From Margaritispora aquatica (taxonomy: Eukaryota > Ascomycota > Leotiomycetes > Helotiales > Discinellaceae), in NCBI GenBank assembly GCA_007644065.1, contig VJWN01000004.1, positions 1,984,001 through 2,048,000 on the forward strand: DNA of 64,000 nt, given 5' to 3'. Positions within the stretch are counted from its first letter, which is position 1. Each line of letters opens with the position of its first letter. The notes under the pieces are model-generated. The model searched no databases. It was not told the DNA's origin and worked only from the letters and a program-made list of their open reading frames with translations. Both the position numbers and the translations under genes were made by a program. This document shows positions 22,195 through 34,313 of this stretch, piece after piece.

Positions 22195-24627
22195 ATGCCA
22201 CCAAAAAGGGTCTCGTCACGTGTCAAAGGGAAAGGCAAGGCACCTCAGAGCGCCATCCCAGATGTCTTCCAGGAGATGCTCGCTGAAGCTCTCCCGGCAC
22301 AATCGAGCATTCCTGAACGGCCTCTGAAGAAACGACGAACAGACGCTCGAAATGCCTCAGTAAAACCACCAAAAAGCGCGGAACCTGAAGAAGATGAGCT
22401 TGACGAGGATGAACTCCAGTTCGAGGATGTTTTGACCGTGCATCAAGTCGGCTCCGGGAATGATGAGTCTAGTGCGGTGCCGAAAGCCCAGCAGACCGCT
22501 TACAGGGATGATTCTGAAGATGAGTCTGATGGTAGCGATCATGATTGGAATGCCGACGATTTTGATCTCAAACAAGACATCGAAGACCCGAGTGGCGATC
22601 TGGTGTTGACTTTGTCAAGCAGATCTGTACCACAGCCACGGACTCCAGCTCAGAGAAGGCGAGTTGTTGGAAAAGATGAGAGGGTCATCAGATTGCAAGT
22701 CCATAAGATGCATGTATTGTGCTTGATGTCTTATGTGGATCGAAGAAATCAATGGTGTAACGATGCTGAAGTCCAAAGAGCGTTGAAGCCACTTTTAGAC
22801 AAGAAGACAATCAAGTACTTGAGACCAAGTGCTGACCTCACTCAATTCGGACAGACGAACTCTTTGAAAAATGGTATTGAAATCGTGTCTAACTTATGGA
22901 GGGCTAAGTACAAGATCACGAAGCGAGGCATGAGGCGAGCCCTTTGGGCTGAGAACGAGGAAGACCTCAAAAATGTAAGTAGCCTTTAACAAATGATGCT
23001 TGATCTCAGCTGCTGATGCCTCATACAGTACCAATTACCCGAGGACATCGACACGGCTTATGATAAGTCCGATTTCCGGATAGCAGCTGAGAAACTCAAA
23101 GGATCGAGAGATACAGGAGCACAGCTTTATTGTGCTCTGCTACGAAGCGTAGGCGTTGAAACTCGCTTGGTATGCTCACTGCAACCTCTATCATTCGCAA
23201 CTGGTGGTCCAACAATGCCAAAGCCATCGGTCAAGAAACCAACCAAAGTAACGGCCAAACCCGATGAAAATAAATCTAGTCAAGCGTTTCAATTTGGCAG
23301 CCCCGGTGCGACGACTCTAACACCTCGTCAACGCCTAGGTCATCCCATGGCAGCCGACTACAACATCCCATCCATGGCCGGCCCTTCCCGAGCGCCCTCA
23401 ACACCGAAGCCAAAACCAATAATTGAGTCTCCTTCTCCTGTCTTCTGGGTTGAAGTCTTTGACTTCGCTCATCAGAAATGGTTCCCTGTCGATGCTCTTG
23501 TAACAGAATCACACTCCAAACCACGCAACTTCGAGCCTCCCGCCTCTGATCGCGAGAACACAATGACATACGTCCTTGCATTTGAAGAAGATGGCACAGC
23601 ACGAGACGTCACGAAACGATACGCGAAAGCTTATAACGCCAAGACACGTAAGCAGAGAGTGGAAAGCACACCACATGGCGATAAGTGGTGGAGGAAAGCT
23701 ATGCGACCATTTAGGAGGGGATTTGGAACAGATGCAGACCAGATCGAGGATGCAGAGCTGGCAGCTGCGGAGGCCAGGGAGCCAATGCCGAAGAATATTC
23801 AAGATTTCAAAGACCATCCTTACTATGCACTTGAGCGACATCTGAAGCGAAACGAGGTTCTCATTTCAACAAAAGAGTGCGGGAAAGTACCTGCTGGGCG
23901 TGATGCTAGTAAGCCAGGAGGCAAGAAACTAGAAAGTGTTTTTAGGCGTAAAGATGTGAGAATTGCGAGAAGTGCGGATAAATGGTACCGGCTTGGCCGA
24001 GATGTGAAGATGGGTGAACTCCCCATCAAGACGGTCGAGCCTAAGAAGCGTGCAGAAGCGGACGCCGAGGGCGAAGATGATAGAGCGGGTACGAATTTAT
24101 ATACCGAAGAGCAGACGGAGCTGTACGTCCCACCTCCTGTCGTTGATGGCCGTGTTCCTCGAAATTCGTTCGGCAATATCGACGTTTACGTACCGAGTAT
24201 GGTGCCTCAAGGAGGCGTGCATATCGTTGAAGACGAAGCCATAATGGCATGTCGAATCCTAGGCATCGACTTTGCACCGGCCTTGACAGGCTTTGAGTTT
24301 CGTGGCAGACATGGCACAGCAGTTCTGAAAGGAGTGGTTGTAGCAGAGGACTACAAAGAGGCTATGGATGCTGTTATTGAGGGCATCAGAGACGAGGTTG
24401 CAAAGGCGGAGGAGGAAGCAAGGAGTTTGAGAGCGCTGAAGAAGTGGAAGAAGTTCTTGGTTGGATTGAGAATTAAGGAGAGGATTGATGGTTATAAGGG
24501 GTCTGATGAGAGTGCTGATGAGGAGGATGGGGGTATGGATGCGGATGTACTTGCGGCTGAGGAGAGTGAAGGGAGTGATGCATATATGGATGATGATTTT
24601 GGTGGGGGTGGGTTCTTTCCGGAGTAG
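22195..24627 (+). CDS. rad4: DNA damage recognition protein Rad4/XPC
   Basis: Nucleotide excision repair factor that, with Rad23, binds distorted DNA and recruits the repair machinery. Exons 22195-22974 and 23029-24627 give 792 aa. The basic, acidic N-terminus (RVSSRVKGKGKAP, EEDELDEDEL) is followed by the transglutaminase-like domain (about 160-460), including GAQLYCALLRSVGVETRLV and, later, VFWVEVFDFAHQKW. The beta-hairpin domains follow: BHD1 begins DHPYYALERHLKRNEVL at about residue 521, BHD2 lies around KWYRLGRDVK, and BHD3 around GNIDVYVPSMVPQGGVHI (641) to HGTAVLKGVVV (about 700). The tail is acidic. The family domain order is complete. In fungi with two paralogues (Rhp41/Rhp42) I cannot say which this matches. 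Confidence 0.95.
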
Positions 24628-24871
24628 AGGGGTTCAGAGTGCCCTTCTTATCTTGAATAAACTCATAGTTTGTATTATGGATATTTTGCATACAATATGC
24701 ACAAAGGCTGGGGTCCTCCATTTTTATTTTACCCCGCCCTCGCGAAACCCAAATCCATCCCCATCGTCATTCACCTAGCTCGATCTAGAATTCCACCCCT
24801 ACTTCCCAAATCCTCACACCTATGAGTACACATCACAATCTCCAGTGCTCATGCAATCCCGCCAAGCCTAC

Positions 24872-25087
24872 TCATCGTCCCCAATTGGTCACATTTCGTG
24901 GTTTGCCCTGTTTCTCGACACATTTGGGACACTTCAACCTCTCAATAACCTTTATCTCATCCAAGTCGATTGTTTTGCACTTTCTGTCTAAGTTGTGATT
25001 ATCGCATACATAGGGATACGTATCGAATGATACCGCGCGTGCCTCACATTTGCAGCCTCCATACTGGGCCAAGCGTCTCTGGCACAT
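24872..25087 (-). CDS. Putative 71-aa Cys-rich small protein
   Basis: Single-exon minus-strand frame with seven cysteines: MCQRRLAQYGGCKCEARA near the start, a Cys before DNHNLDRKC in the middle, and LKCPKC before a basic end (VEKQGKPRNVTNWGR). The cysteine-dense start and CxxC followed by Lys/Arg resemble the other small Cys-rich genes in this window, but the charged coil is missing. No signal peptide. It may be a genuine short zinc-binding protein or a truncated family member. Its stop lies about 240 bp from the convergent rad4 stop. Confidence 0.45.
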   Translation of the reverse strand: MCQRRLAQYGGCKCEARAVSFDTYPYVCDNHNLDRKCKTIDLDEIKVIERLKCPKCVEKQGKPRNVTNWGR

Positions 25088-25568
25088 TCTCGAGGTGGAG
25101 GTCTTCTTTTCAAATGATTTGTTTGAGATCTGCGATATTGGGAGCGTTCGGGTAATTTATGTTGTCTGCGCGAGTGATGGTGGTGTCTTTTCGATATCTT
25201 GAAGTCTGTCCAGAATTTGGTACTGCAATTGTGGGGAAGGGAGTCTTACTATGGAGAACGAGATCTTTAATATAGACCGCAAGGAAAGTTAGAATCATAG
25301 AAGATGAATAGCACATTCACTAATCGAGTGATTATCATATTGTTGTGAATATGCGGAGTTTAATGCATTGAACGCAATCACAGTATTGTTTCAATTAGTT
25401 GTTATTTTCGGAATCTACGAAGGAAATCTGATTCATGTTCAAAGACACACTTGGTGTATCGGAGTAACACAGTGGTAGGTGATTATTTGAATATAATTGT
25501 CTTGGTATCCTGTATCAATTAGTAGTTTTATGCTACTTCTTTTTTCTTTCCAATCGCCTTCGCTAAGC
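25088..25568. other. Intergenic, AT-rich
   Basis: Presumed upstream region of the small minus-strand gene ending at 25087. A 68-codon minus-strand frame at 25110-25316 has ordinary composition and no start evidence. Nothing else seen. Confidence 0.5.
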
Positions 25569-25847
25569 TCAAAGACGCTCGAACCTCATTTCCCCCATTC
25601 TATCACCGTGGTCAACGACCCTCAAATCTCTCAGAATCTCTCTCACACATTTTGCTTCTCTGATTTTTAATCCTCTGGCTTTTGACCATCTAACTTTGGT
25701 GACTCCGATAGCTGCCCCACTAGCTTTTAGTGCATCAAGAACTCCCTGCATCACTCGCGCTTTCATCTCCTCCCATTCACGCTGTTTTCCCTCTTCCTTC
25801 TTCTTATTCCGTCGCTGTCTTCTCTGCTACTTCTTACAATCGGGGCA
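25569..25847 (-). pseudogene. Relic of Cys-rich/charged-coil gene
   Basis: Reading the minus strand from 25847 gives CPDCKK, an in-frame TAG (25829-25827), then QRRQRRNKKKEEGKQREWEE and MKARVMQGVLDALKASG, with a clean end at TGA/TAG near 25569. A TAA lies in frame just before the CPDC. The order CxxC-KK then a Lys/Arg/Glu coil mirrors 16362-16715 and 17527-17961. I interpret it as a degraded member of the same small family. Confidence is limited because each element is short. Confidence 0.4.
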
Positions 25848-27245
25848 GTTTTAAGCCAATATAATCCTTTCGAGCCTTCACCTACGGCACACCGATGGGT
25901 TGCTGAGTCCGGCTCTGCATGGATCGCCGTAGATGCACTGAACGCCATTGACAGCGGTAGTAGAACGGGATGTTTTCGCAGATCTAGTGTTACATGGTGG
26001 TTTGTGGATACTGCGGTGAGTTCGTAACATGGATTTGATGATAATGGGAAAGAGCAACACTGTGGAGAAGCAAGTTGTTGATATAAAGGGCAAGAAGAAC
26101 ACAATCAAAGTAAGTTGAGTCTTCTATTGACACGGAAGGTAAAATAATTACATCAGTATAACTGTACGATGATTTCGTGTCAAATAGGCCAATCATAATA
26201 TACCTGGTTGACACTCGAGATTTTCGAGATTTTCGAGAAACATGTCAATCAATCTCGAAGACATGGTCGAAGAGCAACACGTCATACAGTATCATTGTAT
26301 CATAAGACTAACTACTAAATTAAGTAGCGCATTGAAAACCGATTGTCGGCAAAGGGTCCTCAGGGTCAACCTTTGGATATACTAAGACCCCCCGAGAAGT
26401 CCGAAAGTAAACGAATATAGGTGCGAGTGGAAGGGGGTCTGGCACGTGACCAGTATTAGCACGCCTTAGTGGCTTTTTGGGGTATAAAACCCTCGAACCA
26501 GACATTTAATACAAATCAACCTTTCCAACCAACAACTTATTGAATTGACTAGTTTCTCTATGCGTAAGCATGAAAGTAGTGAGTAATTCACATTGCGCCT
26601 CAAGTGAGGGGTCAATACATCTTCGTCAGATCAAAATCGCTCGTCCTTTTGTTCTCAATTTTTAGGCAAGCCTAAAAATGACGCCAGTGTTCAGAAATCT
26701 ATAAGTTCTCTCTTCCCCTCCTCTTCTCCCAACTTTTTCTTCATACTTTAACACGTTCTTCACTCGGCTCGAGCTTGCGATCACTAAACCTTTAACCTTT
26801 CACAGACACAACACAATCACACACAAACACAGGCATGCACAACACAATGACCGGGGCTGGACATAGCACAACTTCCAGCACTTATTTTTCGAATATATAG
26901 ACCTGCATCACAGAATCTCTTCTCTCCACAGAGATCCTTGTTGGGCTCTGGCTCATTTTGATACACGACCTTTGTATCTAATTTTTTGTAAACCAAACGG
27001 CGCACTCGGTATTTCACTGCCTCCGAGTTGTGGACCCCTATATTTTTTTCATTTCAATGGCTGCTTGTTTGCTTTGCGAAGAAGTGATGATTGTGTGATA
27101 TTTGTTTTCATTGTGCCAAGCAATTTGGAGCTTTCGCCTAATGGTTTTAAATTCGACACTCACCTCCGAAACACATAACGTCCAAGCAACCTCAACCTGA
27201 AGGTCTCGAATGTCTGAGTAATTTGCCATGATCTTTCATTCTCGC
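25848..27245. other. Gene-free stretch
   Basis: Contains a triple GATTTTCGA repeat at about 26219-26240 and a pyrimidine-rich zone around 26710-26800. A minus-strand frame of 113 codons at 25763-26104 includes several cysteines and may belong to the decayed Cys-rich gene next to it, but no start or splice signals support this. Confidence 0.45.
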
Positions 27246-28526
27246 CTACAAACCCAACGCCTCTTTCCTCCCTTTACTCTCCAAATCTAAATACGGCGCC
27301 TCACCTAGTGAACAGACTCTGTCACCAGCTCTCGCAGCCTCATAATCATATGTTGCGCAATGCAATGTGCTCCGATTGTCCCAAATTGCCAAATCGTTCT
27401 TTCGCCACTTGAAGCGGACTTGGGCGTCGTGGTTCTGCGTGACGAGATTAATGAGATAGCCAAGCAGAAGGTCAGATTCGTCCTTTGTAAGGCCGTTGAT
27501 GCGCTTGGTGAAGCCTTTGTTCACGAAGACAGATTTCCAACCTGTAACGGCTGCAGGGGCAGGTGTTAGATGTTATGAGTGAAGGTGTGTATGCAGGGAA
27601 ACTCACGATTTGTTCGAATCACAGGATGTATTGCTTGGAGACTCCTTCCTTGGTTCAGTGGCGAACCACGAATACCCTCGCGAAGTGGATTCCCGAGTCG
27701 CTCTGCTTCGTCTAGGAAGAACCGCGCATCGTGCGTGGCAGTCAGACCCTCCAGGAATTGTTGCATGCTCGGCGACAAGCGATCATAGATCTCGTAACCC
27801 GATGCCCAAAGCTGTAAAAATCCATCAACAGGCCGTCTTCTTCACATGTATAGTGACCACATACCGTGTCTCCTCCTGTCGCTGGTAGGGTATGAATCTT
27901 CAACATGGCATAGTCTGACGGTACGGGTTCGAAAGTGATATCTGCATGCCATCCTGTGCTGGCGAAGCGACTCACGTCACTCAACTGATGTGTCAATCCA
28001 CCACCTTTCTTTTGCTTCTCGCTACTAATGACACTAATCTGGTCACCAAGTTCGCTACCAGCTTCAGTGAGTGGGTGTACATGAAGACCTGATGATTCTG
28101 GCTGAAGAGAGTATCTCAATTAGCTTGTCCTTCTAGTCAGAGCAGGATTACGAACACATCCCGACGCTTGAGTGATACGTTCACCGAGGGCTTTCATCTG
28201 TTGTGGCGTCACATCTTGGTTGCGGAGAAATACGACCCCTCGTTGGGAGACTATGAAATGTCAAATCAATACAAAACAGTCGCGATTTATCCTAATTACA
28301 TACTGGTAACTGCGAGATCACGAAGCACTTGTTCGTCTGCCTTAAGTAGTTCTGCCACTTGCAGTCCATGGAATTCGCGACCAATGACTGGAGTGAGATC
28401 TGATTGCTCATAGCTATCTAGTGAACCCGAGTTTTTCAAAGGACTAAGACATCGTGTTCGTGCTTCGGGATGACCTCCGCGTATTGTCTTTGAAGAAGTT
28501 TGGGATACTGGCTCAGCTGAGGGCAT
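27246..28526 (-). CDS. TauD/JLP1-like alpha-ketoglutarate-dependent dioxygenase
   Basis: Fe(II)/2-oxoglutarate dioxygenase of the TauD/TfdA family; the fungal members most like it cleave sulfonates such as taurine to release sulfite, though other substrates are possible. Exons 28526-28304, 28250-28156, 28101-27865, 27811-27607 and 27541-27246 give 351 aa, close to the family length. The iron facial triad is visible as HAD at about H158/D160 (GWHADITF) and the distal His at about 314 (NRSTLHCATYDY); an Arg at about 328 can hold 2-oxoglutarate. Other landmarks are GVVFLRNQDV and GGDTLWASGYEIYDRLS. Exon 2 uses a GTTCGT donor, which is weak but is the one that fits phase. It is divergent from a Dal5-type permease, which suggests coupled uptake and breakdown. 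Confidence 0.9.
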
Positions 28527-29497
28527 TGTGATGATTTGTTTGCGGCTGACTTTTCAGGAATAGAACTCTTGATTGTTTGGTTACTGAAATGAATGTTTCT
28601 CAAAAGTCCAAGATGTAAGATATTTCTGGCCGCTCGTATCGGCATTCACGTGTAAGTGGATTGCGAATGGATCTATACCACCATGGTTACTTGGAGGAGA
28701 CAAATAGCTATCTGGATACCTCGGCGATAACTGAAAAGCCTCGGTATGCCTGCTTCGTATTCATCGTCCAAGATCTCATTTGTCAATTTCCATCTCTGAG
28801 TCGCTTCCCTCATGGTATTTGGCCTTGTGCTTCGATGCAAGGCAGCTCAAAAGGACTGATCCTAGTCAATAACTCTTGACTGCGACTTTCTGCCTGCAAA
28901 AGCGAGCTCCAAATTTATATTTTAGTGGAGTTTCCTGTCACGCAATATTCGTGCAGCTATGCGACATCAATAGAAGTGGGCCATGATCCCTTGTTACAAT
29001 CCTTGACATCCCCGCGTCGCTTAACAACATCCCTTTCTCTCCTTCGGCATTCTCACTTAATCGTAAAGTGATCCCGAAGGTTTAAAATTCACGATTATCT
29101 GGGTGCGATATGAGCTATGACTTTTGAATGATCGAGTGGGCATTCTCGTCACGCAATTCTCAAGAATATTTACGACATAGACCTGTAGTGGACCCAATAC
29201 CATGTCGTCTACCTTGTTTCTGCAAAGCAACCCGTTAATTCACATTTCTAGAGGCCGGTGAGATGGTAAAAACATCAAGATATCGCTCGATACGGACTAG
29301 AAGCCCTGGCAATACTGCTTATGGTGGTGGCTCTTGCAAGCAGGGCCAGGAAACTTGGGAGTCGGGGATCTTGGCGCCGAATGTCAAGTGTCGCTAATTT
29401 CGAAATCTTAATAAGATCATCACTGAAGCCGCAGGGGAATTCGTTAAACTACCTTTGTATCCTCATTCATCTTCCGTGGCGATAAGTGGTCGTTAAG
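28527..29497. promoter_or_regulatory. Divergent intergenic region, dioxygenase and permease
   Basis: About 970 bp between the two start codons, with no supported gene inside. A shared control region for the pair is likely from the arrangement, but no factor site can be named safely. Confidence 0.45.
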
Positions 29498-31439
29498 ATG
29501 TCGGACTTCCCTCCCGAGAAAGGCTTCGAGACAGAAGCAAGGAAGACTTCGAGTGATGGAGGACCATCGTCATCGCAGGTCTCATTGACACAGGTTGGAC
29601 GAGAACATCTCTCTGATTCGGTTCATCCACATGAGAGCTACGAAGGAAAGCATCGCTTTGATCCTGGAGCGACATGGACGGCAGAAGAGGAGAAGAGAGT
29701 TTTGTGGAAAACAGATTTGTATCTTTTGAGCTGGCTTTGCGTCATGGTCAGTGTTCAAGTGTGTTCTATGGATCATGCTAATACAAGCAGTTTTTTGGTC
29801 TTCAACTCGATCGCGGCAATTTATCTAATGCGACGGCGGACAATCTTCTCAAAGATCTGGGACTCACAACTGATGACTACAACAACGTGTGTAGAATTAG
29901 CACATAATCACAGGAAGTGGCACTAACGTGAACCAGGGAACAACAATTCAGCTGCTAGCTTTCTTAACCGCAGAATTTCCCGTCCAATTCCTCACTAAGA
30001 GATATGGATTCAAGAATGTCCTACCAAGTATGATGGTCCTGTGGAGCACAGTCTGTAAGTCTCCCTCTGTCTTCTTACGGAAATCCAGCTCATGCATGAA
30101 ATATAGCCTGGGCACAAGCTTGGATGACCAACAGAACTTCATTCTACATAACTCGTGCACTCATCGGTGCCTGCGAAGGAGGCTTCATTCCAGGAGTCAT
30201 TCTGTTTGCGACATATTTCTACAAGTCCAAGGAGCTTTCCGTCCGGCTCGCTTGTTTCTGGTCTACACTTAATGTCGCACGAGTGATCTCTGCTCTCTTG
30301 GCAGCCGGGATTTTGGAAATGCGAGGAGTACACGAAAAGCCTGGATGGTTCTGGCTGTTTTTGCTCGAGGGACTTCTCACTTTTGTTCTGGGTGTCATTG
30401 TATGCTTGTCCTGTTTCTACGCTAAATTACGAATATGCTAACAATGTGTAACAGAGCTTTATGATACTCCCAACCTCGCCTACGGACACAAAAAGCATCA
30501 TCCACCGCAAATCCTGGTACACTGAGCGGGAAGAAGTCATAATGGTCAATCGTATTCTCCGCGATGACCCAGCCAAGGGCCTTACCGCACTCAAGGAGCC
30601 AGCCACATTCAAAGACATTCGCGACGCATGGTCTGATTCTTCGATGTGGGGACTTTATTTCATTGGGCTTATTGCGTACATTCCTGCTTCTCCCGTCCAA
30701 GGATATCTTACACTTACGCTTAAACGCCTTGGTTTCACTACGTTCAATTCGAATATGCTTACTATTCCTTCTGCCGCGATCCAAATCATAACTATGTTGG
30801 CGTTGGCGTACAGCTCTGAGTTCTTCGACGAGCGCGCTTTCCACTGCATCTTTGGGGAGGTTTGGATCTTGCCTCTGCTCACTGCTCTCTTGATCATACC
30901 GGATGGAGGAAGAGAGTGGTCGAGATTTAGTCTCATCACTTTGATCTCAGGCTGTACGTTCTCCCTTCTCACCGCGAGGTCGCTCGAACTGACACTACTA
31001 CAGATCCATATTTTCATCCCATCGTCTCGGCTTGGATTTCCGAAAATACCTTTGACGTGAAGAAACGTGCCATCACAGCCGCGACTTACAATGTTATTGT
31101 CCAAGTGGGTTCTCTTATCAGTAGTCAAATCTACAGGAAATACGACGTAAGTTCTTCACCCTTTTAGGCTGTTTTGGTTAGCTTTGAAAGCAATATCGTT
31201 CTAACCGAGATTTCATACAGTCTCCGTACTACAAGCAGGGAAACAAAGTTCTGATCTCCATTTGCGCTTTGTCGTTGGTTACTTTTGCGGTGCAGCGGGA
31301 GTACTTGCGCCTGTTGAACAGGAGGAAGGAGAGAGCATGGGAGGCACTGAGTTTGGACGAACGGAATATATACCAGAACGATAGTGCTGCTAGAGAGAAA
31401 GATGGGAACAAGAGATTGGATTTCAGATTCAAGTATTGA
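29498..31439 (+). CDS. MFS permease of the Dal5/allantoate (ACS) family
   Basis: Plasma-membrane major facilitator transporter of the anion:cation symporter type, a family that carries allantoate, nicotinate, vitamins and small organic or sulfonated anions. Exons 29498-29746, 29791-29886, 29937-30054, 30107-30399, 30455-30953, 31004-31146 and 31221-31439 give 538 aa. The N-terminal 60 residues are polar; TM1 runs across the first intron (YLLSWLCVM then FFGLQLDRGN). Family signatures include LDRGNLSNA, RALIGACEGGFIPGVI and the later ISENTFDVKKRAITAATYN. The C-terminus is charged. The listed frame opens with a GTG, but the ATG at 29498 is the proper start. Substrate is not shown by sequence; the divergent TauD-like gene suggests an organosulfonate or related acid. 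Confidence 0.9.
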
Positions 31440-32015
31440 GTTCTGCGGATGCAGAGACCTTTCAGCAGTAGTTATCAGATAGGGGTTGACACGCAGAATA
31501 AGCATCAATGGTCAGGTCAGTCACAAGAAGCGAGACAGGCAATTAAGCCTCTCCAGTTTTCGAGAAACATGGCCAGAATCGCTTAAAGCGCAAGAATTGG
31601 AGACAATTAAGGTAATGCTTCCGTAGCGCGAGTTTTCTACGCCTCCCACATCAACAGATAAATATCATTCGCATGTGTTCTGATTTAGTCAGCATACCCC
31701 TCCATGCTCCATGCTCCATGCTCCATGCCCCGCACTTCGATCCATCGACACACCGCTGCGGGGCTGCCAGCGACCGAGAGTTCCCCCACCAAAAACAAAC
31801 AGGGATGATCTTAGAGTATAAGCAAGAAGAGTAATATGGCTAGCTTCCGTCAGTGGAACATATAAGAACAGGATTCCTTAAATATCAAGAGCATTTCTTT
31901 GAAGTACTTCACGTCATCTCGAATCTCAACTTTCCACCCCACTTTTGTCAAAGAGTCTTCCTTTATCTTCTGTTGGTTATTGTTGCTGTATTTTACGGGA
32001 TTCTACAATTCCAAA
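31440..32015. other. Intergenic with CTCCATG repeat
   Basis: Presumed 3' flank of the permease and promoter of the reductase. It carries about four tandem CTCCATG units at 31701-31728. No gene is supported. Confidence 0.55.
31701..31728. repeat. (CTCCATG)n heptamer repeat
   Basis: Three and a half to four perfect 7-nt units in non-coding DNA. Each unit contains an ATG, so if transcribed into the leader of the downstream gene they would form upstream start codons. Confidence 0.8.
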
Positions 32016-33384
32016 ATGGCGTGGGAAGAACCGAGAAAAACTGGTATGCTCTACCGGAGGTTAGGGAACTCAGGTCTCCATGTTTCTGTGTTGGGACTTG
32101 GTGGCTGGCTCACGTATGTCCTTCCTGCCCATCTCAACCGTCTCGGCATCAAAATTTCACGCTTGCTTACTGACTGGGCTTATAGATTTGGCGGGCATGT
32201 CGAGAATGGTATATTCCTCTGTTTTTAGCATGTCATCTCAAACAAACACATTGGCGACTGACACATCGTGTGATAGAGAAAACCTTTGAGTGCATGAAGC
32301 AAGCTTATGATTCGGGCATCAATTTCTTTGATACTGCCGAAAGGTTTGTGACCGAAGTCCTGTTTACTACCTAGTTACCCTAACGCGAAGATATGCAGTT
32401 ATGCGGGCGGCCAATCTGAAATCATGATGGGCAAAGCAATCAAGAAATACAACTGGAAGCGGAACGACATCGTCATCACCACCAAAGTAAATTTCTAATC
32501 TCTCCTCTCAAAAAGAAATACAGACCAACTAACGCGCACAGCTCAACTGGGGCGGCGCCAATGGCGAAATTCTAATCAACAACCACGGCCTTTCACGAAA
32601 ACACATCGTCGAAGGCCTCCGCGCATCCCTCGAGCGCCTCGACCTCACTTACGTCGATATCGTGTACGCACATCGTCCGGACCGTCTTACACCTATGGAA
32701 GAGACTGTCCGGGCCTTCAACTACGTGATTGACAATGGGCTGGCTTTCTACTGGGGCACTTCTGAATGGAGCGCCGACGAGATCGCCGAGGCGTGCGGCA
32801 TCGCGAAGGAACTCCATATGATCGGCCCCATTGTTGAGCAGCCTTTGTATAACATCATTGATCGCAAGAAAGTCGAGGGCGAGTTCCAAAGGCTGTATAA
32901 GCGCTTTGGGATTGGTTTGACGACGTTTAGTCCGTTGAAGATGGGCTTGTTGAGTGGAAAGTATAATGAGGCGCTGGAGGGACCGCCTGAGGGAAGTAGA
33001 TTTGAGGCGAGTAGTGATAAGTTCGCGCAGTTCATGAGGGATAACTATGGGAATGAGGAGTGGAAGGAGAATGTGAGGAAGGTGATTAGCTTAAAGGTAT
33101 GTCCTGTTTCCTATTCGCTTGGCTGAGAAGAGAAAAGATGCTGACAGTTTGGAATAAAGCCAATTGCAGAAAAGCTCGGCGTCACGCAGTCGCAGCTTGC
33201 TTTGGCTTGGTGTTTGAAGAATGAGAATGTCTCTTCGGTTATCACGGGAGCATCGAGGCCAGAGCAGATTGTGGAGAATGTCAAGTGTTTACAGATTTTG
33301 GATAAGCTAACTCCGGAGATCCTGTCAGAGATTGATGCATTGGTTGCTAACAAGCCTGCTTTGGATCCTGCCAGACAGGATTGA
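32016..33384 (+). CDS. Aldo-keto reductase, Kv channel beta-subunit-like (AKR6)
   Basis: NADPH-dependent aldo-keto reductase most like voltage-gated K+ channel beta subunits. Exons 32016-32113, 32186-32208, 32277-32343, 32399-32486, 32542-33096 and 33160-33384 give 351 aa. The catalytic tetrad is visible: D59 and Y64 in FFDTAESYAGG, K92 in VITTK and H136 in YAHRPD. The cofactor-binding part near the C-terminus includes TTFSPLKMGLLSGKY and VITGASRPEQIVEN. The second exon is only 23 nt but is needed for the family motif LGGWLTFGG. Fungal members reduce aldehydes or act in metabolism; an association with the TOK channel 11 kb away is not implied by position. It could serve the neighbouring catabolic pair, but this is inference. 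Confidence 0.93.
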
Positions 33385-34313
33385 GGGCTTTTGATTGGAA
33401 AGCAGTCGCCAATTTCATGTAGGACATGGTATAAGGTCCAGCCTGGCCATTTAGGTCAGCCATCAGGGCTTTAGAATACATCATATCAAGGTCCTTAGAC
33501 AGGGCAGACATGATACAGATTCTATTTCTCTTTTAAAATTAGCTCCATCGTGTTTCGTGCTTTGGGTATCACAAACTTCGGAAAATTCGAAATTCAGTTG
33601 ATCTGCCTGAAGTATGCACCCCATCGTTTCTCTGATTAGTTGGAATTAGGTGTATGTTGAACTCTATCTCTATCCATATCTAATACTGCAGAATACGCAT
33701 TATGAAGTAGGACATAATTGCTAGAGCAGGCAGGGTCTACCAGGTCGCGATGTTTGGAGTCATAGACAAATGGTGGGCCTCCCTCCTAAATGTACGATTT
33801 ACGATGTATGTACGACAGTTAAACTAAGGCTAATCTTACCTTATCTCAAAAAACTCCGATCTGTGCTTTTCTCTGCTCTACCTACTTAGGTACTGTGCAA
33901 TGTGACCCTACAGTCGTACCTCAGTTGAACAAGGAATACTGAGTCAACTACCAAACTTGTGCATGTTCTTACACAAGGTGCAAAAAACATAAATAAAAAA
34001 CGATGAAAGTAAACTTTTGCGATTGGGAGGCCCACCATGTTGAGCTCAAGCAGGCATTTAAGGACCTTCCTAGATTGGTGGGGAACACAGATTGGGAACC
34101 GGCTATATCTAAATTCGGTTACATCACCAACGAGATCCCAGTGAAGATCACTGAAAGAACACACATCCATTACACTGTGCGACTCACATCCACGAGACTT
34201 GATAACAAGCGGCGCAGCAAAATTTGAGATGTGAGATGTGAGATCTTATATTTGAGAGCCTGTCGGCCATCATTTCGATTCGCACAAGCAGGTTCGATTT
34301 CACGATATTCATT
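33385..34313. other. Intergenic stretch
   Basis: No recognisable gene. A 74-codon frame at 34003-34227 ends 86 nt before the next gene's ATG and may be an upstream ORF in its leader or chance. A CTACCTACTTAGGTACTG word lies at about 33878-33895. Confidence 0.5.

Noticed and set aside
34003..34227. 74-codon open frame upstream of the triplicated-domain gene
   Set aside because: Too short and unrecognised; may be an upstream ORF in the leader, but nothing shows it is translated.
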